Assembly (NCBI RefSeq): GCF_037572415.1
Contig: NZ_JBBHLB010000019.1
Span: 1 to 64,000 of the forward strand
Origin: Flavonifractor porci
GTDB taxonomy: Bacteria > Bacillota > Clostridia > Oscillospirales > Oscillospiraceae
Reading direction: 5' to 3'
Length of the DNA stretch: 64,000 bases
The notes under the pieces were generated by a model. It saw only the letters and a program-made list of their open reading frames with translations, made no database searches and had not been told where the DNA came from. Position numbers and translations under genes: made by a program. Below are positions 1 to 6,526 of this stretch, in pieces; the stretch's first letter is position 1, and the number at the start of each line of letters is the position of its first letter.

Positions 1-616
1 TGACGCCATTGGAAAAGCATAAGTTGTGCCTCGCCGCATAAAAAGTGGCCAGCAGAAATGAACTGCTGGCCGGGGAATTTTTATACTTTTTCACTGTCCT
101 CTTGACGGGTAGCGGTTCAGCCTGTCGGCAGAGCTGCTTTGCATCAGATTCCGTATAGTCGTACTTATCCAGGAGGGACACCTGGTTCCCTCCCAGTCTG
201 GCCAGAAGCTCCGGCTCATCTTTTGCGATGCCGATGTACTGGACCGTATCCGGCGGCAGGCTTTTCTGATACCGCAGGATGGGTTTCAGCTTGCAGTCCC
301 GCTGGATAGCACACCGTCCGCAGATGGGAAAGGAACGGAGCAGGCCCTTCTTCGGCCCGCGGGTGATCTTTCCGGTAAACAGGTCCACATAGGTTTTCTC
401 CGCGCGCAGCACTTTTGTTTTTACACCCAGCTTTTCAAAGGCCGGAATCGCGGTTTCGTAGATAAAGTTCCGATGCTCCGGAACCTCGCCGGAGGTGTCC
501 CGGTCAAACATGACTTCGCAGTACACCACTTCGTCCAGCGGTTCATTGAGGGTCAGAGCCAGCAGGACAGTGGCGATGCTGTCTTTTCCAAAGGAACAGG
601 ATGCTACATGCTTCAA
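1..616 (-). pseudogene. PP-loop (PAPS reductase-like) protein, probably truncated at its 3' end
   Basis: Reading leftwards from a TTG at 616-614, which overlaps the metK stop (TTGA), the product starts MKHVASCSFGKDS, a PP-loop ATP pyrophosphatase signature (SFGKDS) shared with PAPS reductases. About 165 residues look like this family, with a paired-Cys motif (CGRCAIQRDC) and an IGIAKDEPE segment. After LCRQ, near position 118, similarity appears to stop: the CWFCPN-type C-terminal segment I remember for relatives is absent. The frame stays open to the window edge but runs through a terminator-like hairpin (47-71), which is unlikely for a real coding end. I read this as a gene interrupted or fused near 100-120. 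The function is unknown; proteins of this family on mobile elements are often near DNA-modification genes. Confidence 0.6.
41..71 (-). terminator. Rho-independent terminator-like hairpin
   Basis: Nine-base arms GGCCAGCAG (47-55) and CTGCTGGCC (63-71) are perfectly complementary with a 7-base loop. On the minus strand the stem is followed by ACTTTTT. It lies inside the open frame of the PP-loop gene, suggesting true coding ends before it. Confidence 0.6.
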
Positions 617-1827
617 CGCGCCGAGGCTCCCATGTCCAGCATGACGCAGATCTGAGCCAGCGCGTCCGTCTGGTTCGTCCGCTCCCAAGGCATACCGGAT
701 CTGGTGAAATGGCCGTAATTACATGCTTTTGCAAAAATGGGATGATCCAAACGCAGCGTGCGGATGATGCCACTGGGCGTCAGATCGAAGTGCCGGCGCA
801 CAGCCTGACTGATTACATCGTCCGGGTACTCGCCGGTGAGGTGAGTGTCCACATCCACGGCCACCGGCTCCGCTTTGCCAATGACGTAAGCAAGACTGAC
901 GGTGCATTTCTCCGCCAGCCCTGCGGCCACGATGTTCTTGGCGATGTACCGTGCCATATATGCCCCGCTGCGATCCACCTTGGTTCCGTCCTTGCCGGAC
1001 AGTGCGCCGCCGCCATGGGGCGCGAGACCGCCGTAGGTGTCCACCATCAGTTTTCGCCCTGTCAGGCCGGTGTCGGCTTCAAAGCCACCCAGCACAAAGC
1101 GGCCGGAGGGATTGATGAGGATCTCCGTATTCTCATCTGCCGGGAAATCCCGCAGGGCGGGTGTGATCACATATTCCATGACTTCATCCCGCAGACGGGA
1201 CAGATCCTTCTGCTCGTCATGCTGACAGGAGACAACCACCGCGGCTACACGGCACGGCAGGCCAAAGGCATATTCCACGGACACCTGCGCCTTTCCGTCC
1301 GGCTGCAGGCCGTCGATGAAGCCCATGACCCGCGCACAGGTCAGCATCGCTGTGATGCGGTGCGCCAGTACCAGAGGCATGGGCAGGAAGGAATCCGTTT
1401 CGCTGCAGGCATAGCCATACATGATACCCTGGTCCCCGGCAGCCAGTGAACTGTTCCCATTCGGGTGCGCGGAGACACCATTCGGTTGCAAAACCGGCCC
1501 CATATGGCCGTTTCCCAAACAGCCATCAACCGCTCCGGCGATATCCGCGCTCTGTTCGTGAACACGCACCTCCACATCAAAATCGCAGGTATAGCCGACC
1601 CGCTGCACCGTATCACGAACAATGCTCGGAATATCCGGCAGTTCCTTCGCCGTGATCTCGCCAGCAACGATGATCTTGCCAGCTGTCGCCATGACCTCAC
1701 AGGCCACACGGGCGGACGAGTCATGTTCCAGACAGGCATCCAGAACGGCGTCCGCAATGGTATCGCAGAGTTTGTCCGGATGGCCCTCCGTGACAGACTC
1801 CGCGGTCAGAATGCATTTATCTTTCAT
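613..1827 (-). CDS. metK: S-adenosylmethionine synthetase, element-borne copy
   Basis: 404 residues, close to the usual length of about 390-400. It makes S-adenosylmethionine from methionine and ATP in the cytoplasm. Visible signatures are GHPDK near residues 15-19, GDQGIMYGYA at 131-140 (family consensus GDQGLMFGYA) and GGGALSGKDGTKVDRS at 272-287, which holds the phosphate-binding loop. Key catalytic residues appear intact, so the enzyme should be active. It starts ATG at 1827, overlaps the DUF3846 gene by 11 bases, and its TGA overlaps the next start. A housekeeping metK is expected elsewhere, so this is an accessory copy. Its neighbourhood suggests local SAM supply for the C5 methyltransferase or another SAM-using step. 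Confidence 0.93.
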   Translation of the reverse strand: MKDKCILTAESVTEGHPDKLCDTIADAVLDACLEHDSSARVACEVMATAGKIIVAGEITAKELPDIPSIVRDTVQRVGYTCDFDVEVRVHEQSADIAGAVDGCLGNGHMGPVLQPNGVSAHPNGNSSLAAGDQGIMYGYACSETDSFLPMPLVLAHRITAMLTCARVMGFIDGLQPDGKAQVSVEYAFGLPCRVAAVVVSCQHDEQKDLSRLRDEVMEYVITPALRDFPADENTEILINPSGRFVLGGFEADTGLTGRKLMVDTYGGLAPHGGGALSGKDGTKVDRSGAYMARYIAKNIVAAGLAEKCTVSLAYVIGKAEPVAVDVDTHLTGEYPDDVISQAVRRHFDLTPSGIIRTLRLDHPIFAKACNYGHFTRSGMPWERTNQTDALAQICVMLDMGASAR

Positions 1828-2197
1828 GTTCCGTTTTTCCTTTCTCTTTTTGTGGAATTGCCAAGATCATCTCCCGGCTGTACATCTGCCGATAGTGGTC
1901 GATCTGTTCCGTGGTAAGAGATACAAAGTTTTCTTTGCCAAGACCGGCGAGGAAAAATGTGCCGCAGACAATATCGCAGGGTTTTCCGTCCTCCGTGCGC
2001 AGGAAACGGTTAGGCGGCAGGCCATTTAGTTTTCCCTCACCGTTAAAGACAACAGCGACAGGGTCCAGAAATGGATATGTGGCGTCGATATCGCCGCCAA
2101 CCAGCTTTTGCATGGCCTGCAGGTCATCCGGGATCTGCTTTACATAGGGCGGCTTCATTGGCTCCACCACGAGGATGGTGAGGGTGTTATCGCTCAT
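1817..2197 (-). CDS. DUF3846-type protein
   Basis: 126 residues starting MSDNTLTILVVEPMKPPYVKQI. The opening LxVVEPxKxPYxKxI followed by a conserved G-D-I-D-A motif is what I recall for DUF3846 proteins, common on conjugative elements of gut Firmicutes and of unknown function. It also contains DPVAVVFNGEGKLNGLPPNR. No membrane segment or catalytic triad is evident. I chose the ATG at 2197 over an upstream frame extension because the family motif begins there. It overlaps the preceding cyclotransferase gene and metK by about 11 bases each, which implies translational coupling. Confidence 0.75.
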   Translation of the reverse strand: MSDNTLTILVVEPMKPPYVKQIPDDLQAMQKLVGGDIDATYPFLDPVAVVFNGEGKLNGLPPNRFLRTEDGKPCDIVCGTFFLAGLGKENFVSLTTEQIDHYRQMYSREMILAIPQKEKGKTEHER

Positions 2198-2738
2198 CCC
2201 GGCCCTTCTTTCTGACAGGCGGCTTTCTGCTGAACAGGTCCTGCTGCTGCATACGCTCAAACAGCCTGTCCTGCCGCACCTCGTCATGCGCATTTTTCAG
2301 TGCCGATTCCAGTTCCTTTACCGGCAGGCCGTTCTGACGATAGCCGTCCATGATGCCATCGTAGTAAATCTGCGACGGGATGGCCGGGTCCCTCCACATC
2401 TCGCCGGTCATAATGTAGGCCATGACAGACAGCTCCCGGCCATCGGCCGCCCGTACCGTGACATCTTCTTTTCCATACAACCGGGGATAGCCTTCATAAA
2501 AGTCCAGAGATCGTTCGCACTCCGGCGTCAGCTTCCACAGCAGGCCGTGGACCTGGCTGCCGGGCAGCGGCTCAATAGTAGCAACACCGCATTCTGCGCG
2601 GTTTCCGCGAAACAGCAGTTCATAATCTTCCAGCACCACCGGGCCTGCTACTTCGGCATCCGGGCAGCGCTGAGCCATTTGCTCCAGATTGATGTTGCTG
2701 CCGTAGGCAAAATACAGTCGTTCCTTTTTCTCAGCCAT
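2187..2738 (-). CDS. Gamma-glutamylcyclotransferase (AIG2/GGCT) family protein
   Basis: 183 residues. The N-terminus has the family signature YFAYGSN (residues 9-15), and LDFYEGYP supplies the expected catalytic glutamate at residue 82. Members of this fold cleave gamma-glutamyl-amine bonds to give 5-oxoproline, or act on related amide-linked substrates. The last 35 or so residues are basic and rich in Gln and Arg, extending past the usual core. The amidoligase is two genes upstream in the same overlapping set; comparative genomics has noted pairing of glutamine-synthetase-fold amidoligases with GGCT-like enzymes. The substrate is unknown. Confidence 0.85.
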   Translation of the reverse strand: MAEKKERLYFAYGSNINLEQMAQRCPDAEVAGPVVLEDYELLFRGNRAECGVATIEPLPGSQVHGLLWKLTPECERSLDFYEGYPRLYGKEDVTVRAADGRELSVMAYIMTGEMWRDPAIPSQIYYDGIMDGYRQNGLPVKELESALKNAHDEVRQDRLFERMQQQDLFSRKPPVRKKGRDER

Positions 2739-2991
2739 CTTCCAGAACCTCCAGCGCGCCGATCTTTGCCAGTTCCGCGAACATGGCCCGTGCCTGCGCC
2801 TCCACGCCGTTATCCGGCAGAATACAGTCCCGGCCCGTCATGCGGATGAAGTTGGCTCTGAGCTGCCAGATGTAGCTTTCTGTGTCCGGAAACTCCGTGG
2901 GGTCAAAGGTACCCAGCCGAAGCCGGTCCATGATCTCCGCGGCGGTACCCTCATAGGTGGTTTCTTCAATGCGTATCTTCAATGGCGTCAC
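2731..2991 (-). CDS. Small protein between amidoligase and cyclotransferase
   Basis: 86 residues with a GTG start that overlaps the amidoligase TGA as GTGA; the 3' end overlaps the cyclotransferase start by 8 bases. The sequence is acidic and predicted mainly helical (for example TAAEIMDRLRL and QARAMFAELAKIGALEVLE), with no cysteine pairs or membrane segment. I do not recognise the family. Its position between the two enzymes suggests a partner or acceptor protein, but that is inference only. Confidence 0.7.
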   Translation of the reverse strand: MTPLKIRIEETTYEGTAAEIMDRLRLGTFDPTEFPDTESYIWQLRANFIRMTGRDCILPDNGVEAQARAMFAELAKIGALEVLEDG

Positions 2992-3950
2992 CTCTCAGCT
3001 TCTCGATTTTTCTTCTTTTTTCTGCTGGACTCGTAGCAGTCCTTGTCATAGCGCCATGCCCGGTCACCGTCCAGATTGGCCAGCAGGTGATCGCGGGTAT
3101 TTTTGAACTCAGGGCCGTTCAGGCCCAGCCGCACCAGCCACACCCGGAAGGTGAACAGTTCGTTGTCGCTCTGGGTCTTACGCATAACAGTGCTGCGCTG
3201 GGCGATGGCCTGGGCGGACATAGCAAGACACAGATTGATGTATGCGGCGGCCCGTCCTGCATGGAGGGTGGAGTTGAAACAGCGCCACTCCACGGTGCCG
3301 CGGTAAAACACGGAGTGCAGATTCAGGGCATAGTATCGCGTCCAGTTATAATGTTCTCTGCTGCTGACATTCCCCTCGTACCAGATGCTCTCCAGCTGCG
3401 TCAGGTCCTTGGTTTCATCGGAGGAGAGCTGCCGAGCCATACGCAGCATGGGTTCCCGCACCTTTTGGCAGTATTGCGTCACCCGGTTCGGATTCACATT
3501 CAGCGCCTTGAACAGAATATCCTCCTTGGAATACATGATCCCAAGGAGGTTTTTCAGACTCTGGCGATTGTGGTTGGATGCATCCACATGAACATGAAGG
3601 CCGCAGGATGCGTTTACCTTTGCGCCCGCTTTTCTGACCCGGCGAACACATTCCTGAAACTTGGGCAGCTCCGCATAGGTCAACTTGGGCGACACCATTT
3701 CCACGGAATAATCATTATTGGAGGTATGTTCATATCCGGTATCCGTTTTCTTTTCCAGTCTGAGACTGGAATCGCTCATGAAGCGCCATTCCTTGCCCTC
3801 TGTATCCGGCACATACCAGCTCCCATAGTAGTCGTAGCCCTGGCGCGGTTCCGTGCCAAAGTAATCAGCCAAAGCCTGCGCCGCCTGCTCACGGGTAATC
3901 CCCGTCATCTCCACTTCCACACCGAAACATTGATCTTTGATACCGATCAT
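2988..3950 (-). CDS. Putative amidoligase (glutamine-synthetase-fold COOH-NH2 ligase)
   Basis: 320 residues. The features match the putative amidoligase family: FGVEVEMTG near residues 9-17 (first metal-binding acidic strand), CGLHVHVDA near 116-124, and GTVEWRCFNSTLHA near 218-231 (the E-x-R strand). The family is predicted to form amide bonds between a carboxylate and an amine using ATP. The C-terminus is Lys/Arg-rich. ATG overlaps the methyltransferase stop as ATGA and the stop overlaps the next gene. No substrate is known; possibilities are a peptide, a gamma-glutamyl metabolite or a protein side chain. Confidence 0.85.
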   Translation of the reverse strand: MIGIKDQCFGVEVEMTGITREQAAQALADYFGTEPRQGYDYYGSWYVPDTEGKEWRFMSDSSLRLEKKTDTGYEHTSNNDYSVEMVSPKLTYAELPKFQECVRRVRKAGAKVNASCGLHVHVDASNHNRQSLKNLLGIMYSKEDILFKALNVNPNRVTQYCQKVREPMLRMARQLSSDETKDLTQLESIWYEGNVSSREHYNWTRYYALNLHSVFYRGTVEWRCFNSTLHAGRAAAYINLCLAMSAQAIAQRSTVMRKTQSDNELFTFRVWLVRLGLNGPEFKNTRDHLLANLDGDRAWRYDKDCYESSRKKKKNREAER

Positions 3951-5095
3951 GCCGCAGCACCCGCTTTCAGTTCCTCATCCGCTGCCCTGATGCGGCGGCC
4001 AATGGCTTCGATCACATTGACGGTGACGCTGTTGCCCGCCTGCTTATATACCTGAGCATCTGAATTGATGGCGAGGATCTTGTCGATCTGTGCATCTTCA
4101 AAGCCCTGCAGCCGCAGACATTCCCTGGGCATCAGGCGGCGGATGCGGCCACCGCGCTGTACAATACCCTGAATGCAGCTTGTCTCCAGCGTGTGGGCGA
4201 TATCATGCCCTACGCGGCCGCGCCGGGTGTTGCTGCCTGCGTAGCCCAGATCCACTGTATCGCCGGGTAGCGCTTCCTTATAGCCTTTTTTCGTGGCTTC
4301 TTTGATGAGCAGCACACCGGAGCGCTCTGCTCTGTGGTTGGAAAGTGTGGTCTGTCCATAGCGCGCTGTGATGCAGCGGGCGTCTTTTGTCTGTCTCGGT
4401 TCACCAGCGCACAGATCCACAAAGGAAGCATGAGCCGGCTGAACCAGGTATAGTCCGGTTTTACCGCCCATGCCGCCTGCGCCTGCAGTCTGGGTGCAGG
4501 CTACTCCTTCTGTGTCGTAGACTCGGGAACCCTGCGGGCCGTTGAGGATCTGTACAAGAGCTTTTCCGTTTGTTCCGAAGACAGGAAGTATTTTTCCGGC
4601 GCATCGGGGATCAAGATAGCAGATAATGAACACCCTTCGCCGTGATTGAGGGACTCCGAAATGTTTGCTGTTAAGCACTGTCCATTCGACGAAATACCCC
4701 AGGTCATTAAGCGCGGCGAGGATGGCAGAAAACGTCCTGCCGCCGTCATGCGATAACAGTCCCGGAACGTTTTCAAGCAAAAGGTACGAAGGTCGTTTCG
4801 CTTGAGCCAGACGGGCAATCTCAAAGAAGAGAGTGCCTCGGGCATCTTCAAATCCTTTTCGCCTGCCAGCAAGAGAAAACGCCTGGCAGGGGAATCCCCC
4901 GCACAGCAGGTCGAAGTCGGGCAGGTCGCCGGGGTCGATTTCTCTGGCGTCTGGATAGTATCGTTCCTCCTTCCCAATGTCGTGGATCGCGCGGTAGCTG
5001 GCGTCGGCATACTTGTCGATCTCGCAGTGGCCGACACATTGAAAGCCGCCCGCACGGGTCAGGCCCGCGCGGAATCCGCCGATCCCGGCAAACAT
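3947..5095 (-). CDS. C5-cytosine DNA methyltransferase (Dcm family)
   Basis: 382 residues as counted from the ATG at 5095. Motif I is FAGIGGFRAG (2-11), motif IV is GGFPCQAFS with catalytic Cys70, motif VI is LLENVPG (106-112), motif VIII is QSRRRVF (150-156), and motif X is QAGNSV near 352. It methylates cytosine C5 in DNA. Relatives usually begin a few residues before FAGIGG, and the frame continues upstream as LIRFFD from a CTG overlapping the preceding TGA at 5110-5113, with GGGAG ahead of it. The real start may therefore be non-ATG. No restriction endonuclease is adjacent, so anti-restriction or regulatory methylation is more likely than a complete R-M system. Confidence 0.93.
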   Translation of the reverse strand: MFAGIGGFRAGLTRAGGFQCVGHCEIDKYADASYRAIHDIGKEERYYPDAREIDPGDLPDFDLLCGGFPCQAFSLAGRRKGFEDARGTLFFEIARLAQAKRPSYLLLENVPGLLSHDGGRTFSAILAALNDLGYFVEWTVLNSKHFGVPQSRRRVFIICYLDPRCAGKILPVFGTNGKALVQILNGPQGSRVYDTEGVACTQTAGAGGMGGKTGLYLVQPAHASFVDLCAGEPRQTKDARCITARYGQTTLSNHRAERSGVLLIKEATKKGYKEALPGDTVDLGYAGSNTRRGRVGHDIAHTLETSCIQGIVQRGGRIRRLMPRECLRLQGFEDAQIDKILAINSDAQVYKQAGNSVTVNVIEAIGRRIRAADEELKAGAAA

Positions 5096-5109
5096 GTCAA
5101 AAAAGCGTA

Positions 5110-5406
5110 TCAGATGGTTTCATCTCCCTCCTGCAACGCGCGGAGAAAGCCGAGGACGTCGGCGTCGACATCCCCGGCCTGCTCCGGCTGCGGTTTTTCT
5201 GTTACAAAGGAAACTCCATGAAGTTCTTCCCGGATGATCCCGCGGACAGCGTCCAGCAGCGCCTGCTGATCCATGTACCCGTTTACCATGCTACAGATGG
5301 CCTCCGTCCGCTGCCCGGCAGGGATGGCAGACAGGTGTTTCCATGCAGTCCTCTGGCTGCCCTGGGACATGGAAAACGACAGGTTGAGCCTCCTTTTATC
5401 TGCCAT
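5110..5406 (-). CDS. Small ParR-like or RHH-type protein
   Basis: 98 residues from the ATG at 5406, which has GGGAG about eight bases upstream; a longer frame to 5445 lacks such a site. The N-terminal half (KRRLNLSFSMSQG, then AWKHLSAIPAGQRTEAICSMVN) resembles the ParR/StbB-like small DNA-binding proteins of plasmids and conjugative elements. The rest is helical and acidic. No ParM-like ATPase is in view. It could equally be an uncharacterised element protein. Confidence 0.55.
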   Translation of the reverse strand: MADKRRLNLSFSMSQGSQRTAWKHLSAIPAGQRTEAICSMVNGYMDQQALLDAVRGIIREELHGVSFVTEKPQPEQAGDVDADVLGFLRALQEGDETI

Positions 5407-5468
5407 GGCCCACATCTCCCGACATTTGCCCCACAAGCCTTTCATAGCCTTTGGCGTTCAGGGATACG

Positions 5469-6068
5469 TCATCGAGGATAGCCCTGATTGATGGATAGCT
5501 CCTTCTTATCCAGAGCTTCCTTCACTGCATCCGGGGCATGTTCGTCAATCTGCATGACCTTACCCATGGTGCGCTCGCGCAAGCCAACGGCATCCGCCAG
5601 TTCTTTGCGGGTATTCACTGCAGAAATCGGGTTCGGCAATATTGCCGAACCCGATTTTGCGTCCTCACTTTTCTGATCTCCGCCGCCAGCGGACATATTT
5701 GCCCGTGCTCTGGCTTCGATCTCCGGCTTCAGTTTCAGGGCGATCTTGCCCAGTTCCCATTTCTCCAGATTGCGGCGGCCTTTCTGGGTATCCAGCGCCC
5801 ATTGCTTGGCTTCCAACAGGTCCTCAAACGCAAACACCGCCATCATATACGGGATCTGGTGCTTCTCACACAGGCGCTGACGGTTGTGGCCGTCGATGAT
5901 GACGAGGTCCTCATTGACAATGACCGGGGAATAGCAGCCGTTTCGCAGGATATCCTGTTCCAGCGCCGAAAGCTGCTCCTCGCTCAAAGGCGGGAGCAGC
6001 TCGGCCATCTCAGGCAGCACGGTGGGAGTCCGCTCTGTGCTGCTGTAGGTGACGCCGGTGTTTTTCAT
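5469..6068 (-). CDS. ParB/Spo0J-like N-terminal domain protein
   Basis: 199 residues. The ParB/sulfiredoxin-type core is visible: PPLSEEQLSALEQDI, then PVIVNEDLVIIDGHNRQ, the strand-turn with the conserved GHNR. A helix-turn-helix-like region follows (NTRKELADAVGLRERTMGKVMQI). It lacks the long C-terminal dimerisation domain of chromosomal ParB, so it is probably an element-maintenance or regulatory DNA-binding protein. Its ATG overlaps the ssb stop as TGATG. The linker carries a 34-base perfect palindrome (5624-5657) encoding KSGSAILPNPI. Confidence 0.85.
   Translation of the reverse strand: MKNTGVTYSSTERTPTVLPEMAELLPPLSEEQLSALEQDILRNGCYSPVIVNEDLVIIDGHNRQRLCEKHQIPYMMAVFAFEDLLEAKQWALDTQKGRRNLEKWELGKIALKLKPEIEARARANMSAGGGDQKSEDAKSGSAILPNPISAVNTRKELADAVGLRERTMGKVMQIDEHAPDAVKEALDKKELSINQGYPR
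5624..5657. repeat. 34-base perfect palindrome inside the parB-like gene (copy 1)
   Basis: The left arm AAATCGGGTTCGGCAAT (5624-5640) is exactly mirrored by ATTGCCGAACCCGATTT (5641-5657). A second copy lies at 17471-17502, matching 28 of 32 bases. A palindrome this long in coding sequence is unusual and suggests a protein-binding site. Confidence 0.9.
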
Positions 6069-6442
6069 CAGGCAGCCTTTGCCTCATCTGCGGGTAGAGC
6101 CTCTGCCTGGGCGGGGTCCTCAGCTTTGCGGGGAGAGAGGAACTCCACCTCCGTAGCCTTGATCAGGAAGCCGGGCTGGCGCTCCGGCTCATCCTCGAAG
6201 GTGATGGTCTCGAAGTCACCGGAGGCGGACAGCTTGCAGCCCTTCCAGGCAAATTCCGCACAGCGCTCAGCCAGAGGGCCGCGCACCTTGATGGAGATGA
6301 AGTCGGTGAGCTTATTGCCGTCCTTATCCTTGTAGCGGCGGTCAGAGGCGATCCGCAGGATGGCGTAGGGCTTGCCGGTGGACTCGTTCATCTTCAGTTC
6401 CACATCGTTGGTCAGATTTCCGATTGCTACGATTTTCAGCAT
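6068..6442 (-). CDS. ssb: Single-stranded DNA-binding protein
   Basis: 124 residues. The OB-fold SSB pattern is clear: MLKIVAIGNLTNDVELK, then YAILRIASDRRYKD and TDFISIKVRGPLAERCAEF with the KGCKLSASGDFE strand. It should coat single-stranded DNA during element transfer or replication. The tail is Ala/Glu/Pro-rich but lacks the acidic DDDIPF-type tip of housekeeping SSB, so it may not recruit the same partners. AAGGAG lies nine bases before the ATG. It is first in a coupled run with the ParB-like gene. Confidence 0.9.
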   Translation of the reverse strand: MLKIVAIGNLTNDVELKMNESTGKPYAILRIASDRRYKDKDGNKLTDFISIKVRGPLAERCAEFAWKGCKLSASGDFETITFEDEPERQPGFLIKATEVEFLSPRKAEDPAQAEALPADEAKAA

Positions 6443-6484
6443 AGGTCAGTTCTCCTTATTTTTATGATTATTGTTTGGTGGAAA

Positions 6485-6516
6485 CAGCGGGCGGCCCGGT
6501 GATGGGCCGCCCGCTG
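6485..6516 (-). terminator. Hairpin after the SLH gene
   Basis: Perfect 13-base arms (CAGCGGGCGGCCC, 6485-6497, and its complement 6504-6516) with a 6-base loop lie just downstream of the SLH stop on the minus strand. The following T run is weak (GTTTCC), so termination is likely but not certain. Confidence 0.55.
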
Positions 6517-6526
6517 CAAACTGGGG

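Noticed and set aside
5110..6068. ParB-like and ParR-like genes as evidence for a free plasmid
   Set aside because: No replication initiator or ParM is visible, and the block ends in a chromosomal housekeeping gene next to a serine recombinase.
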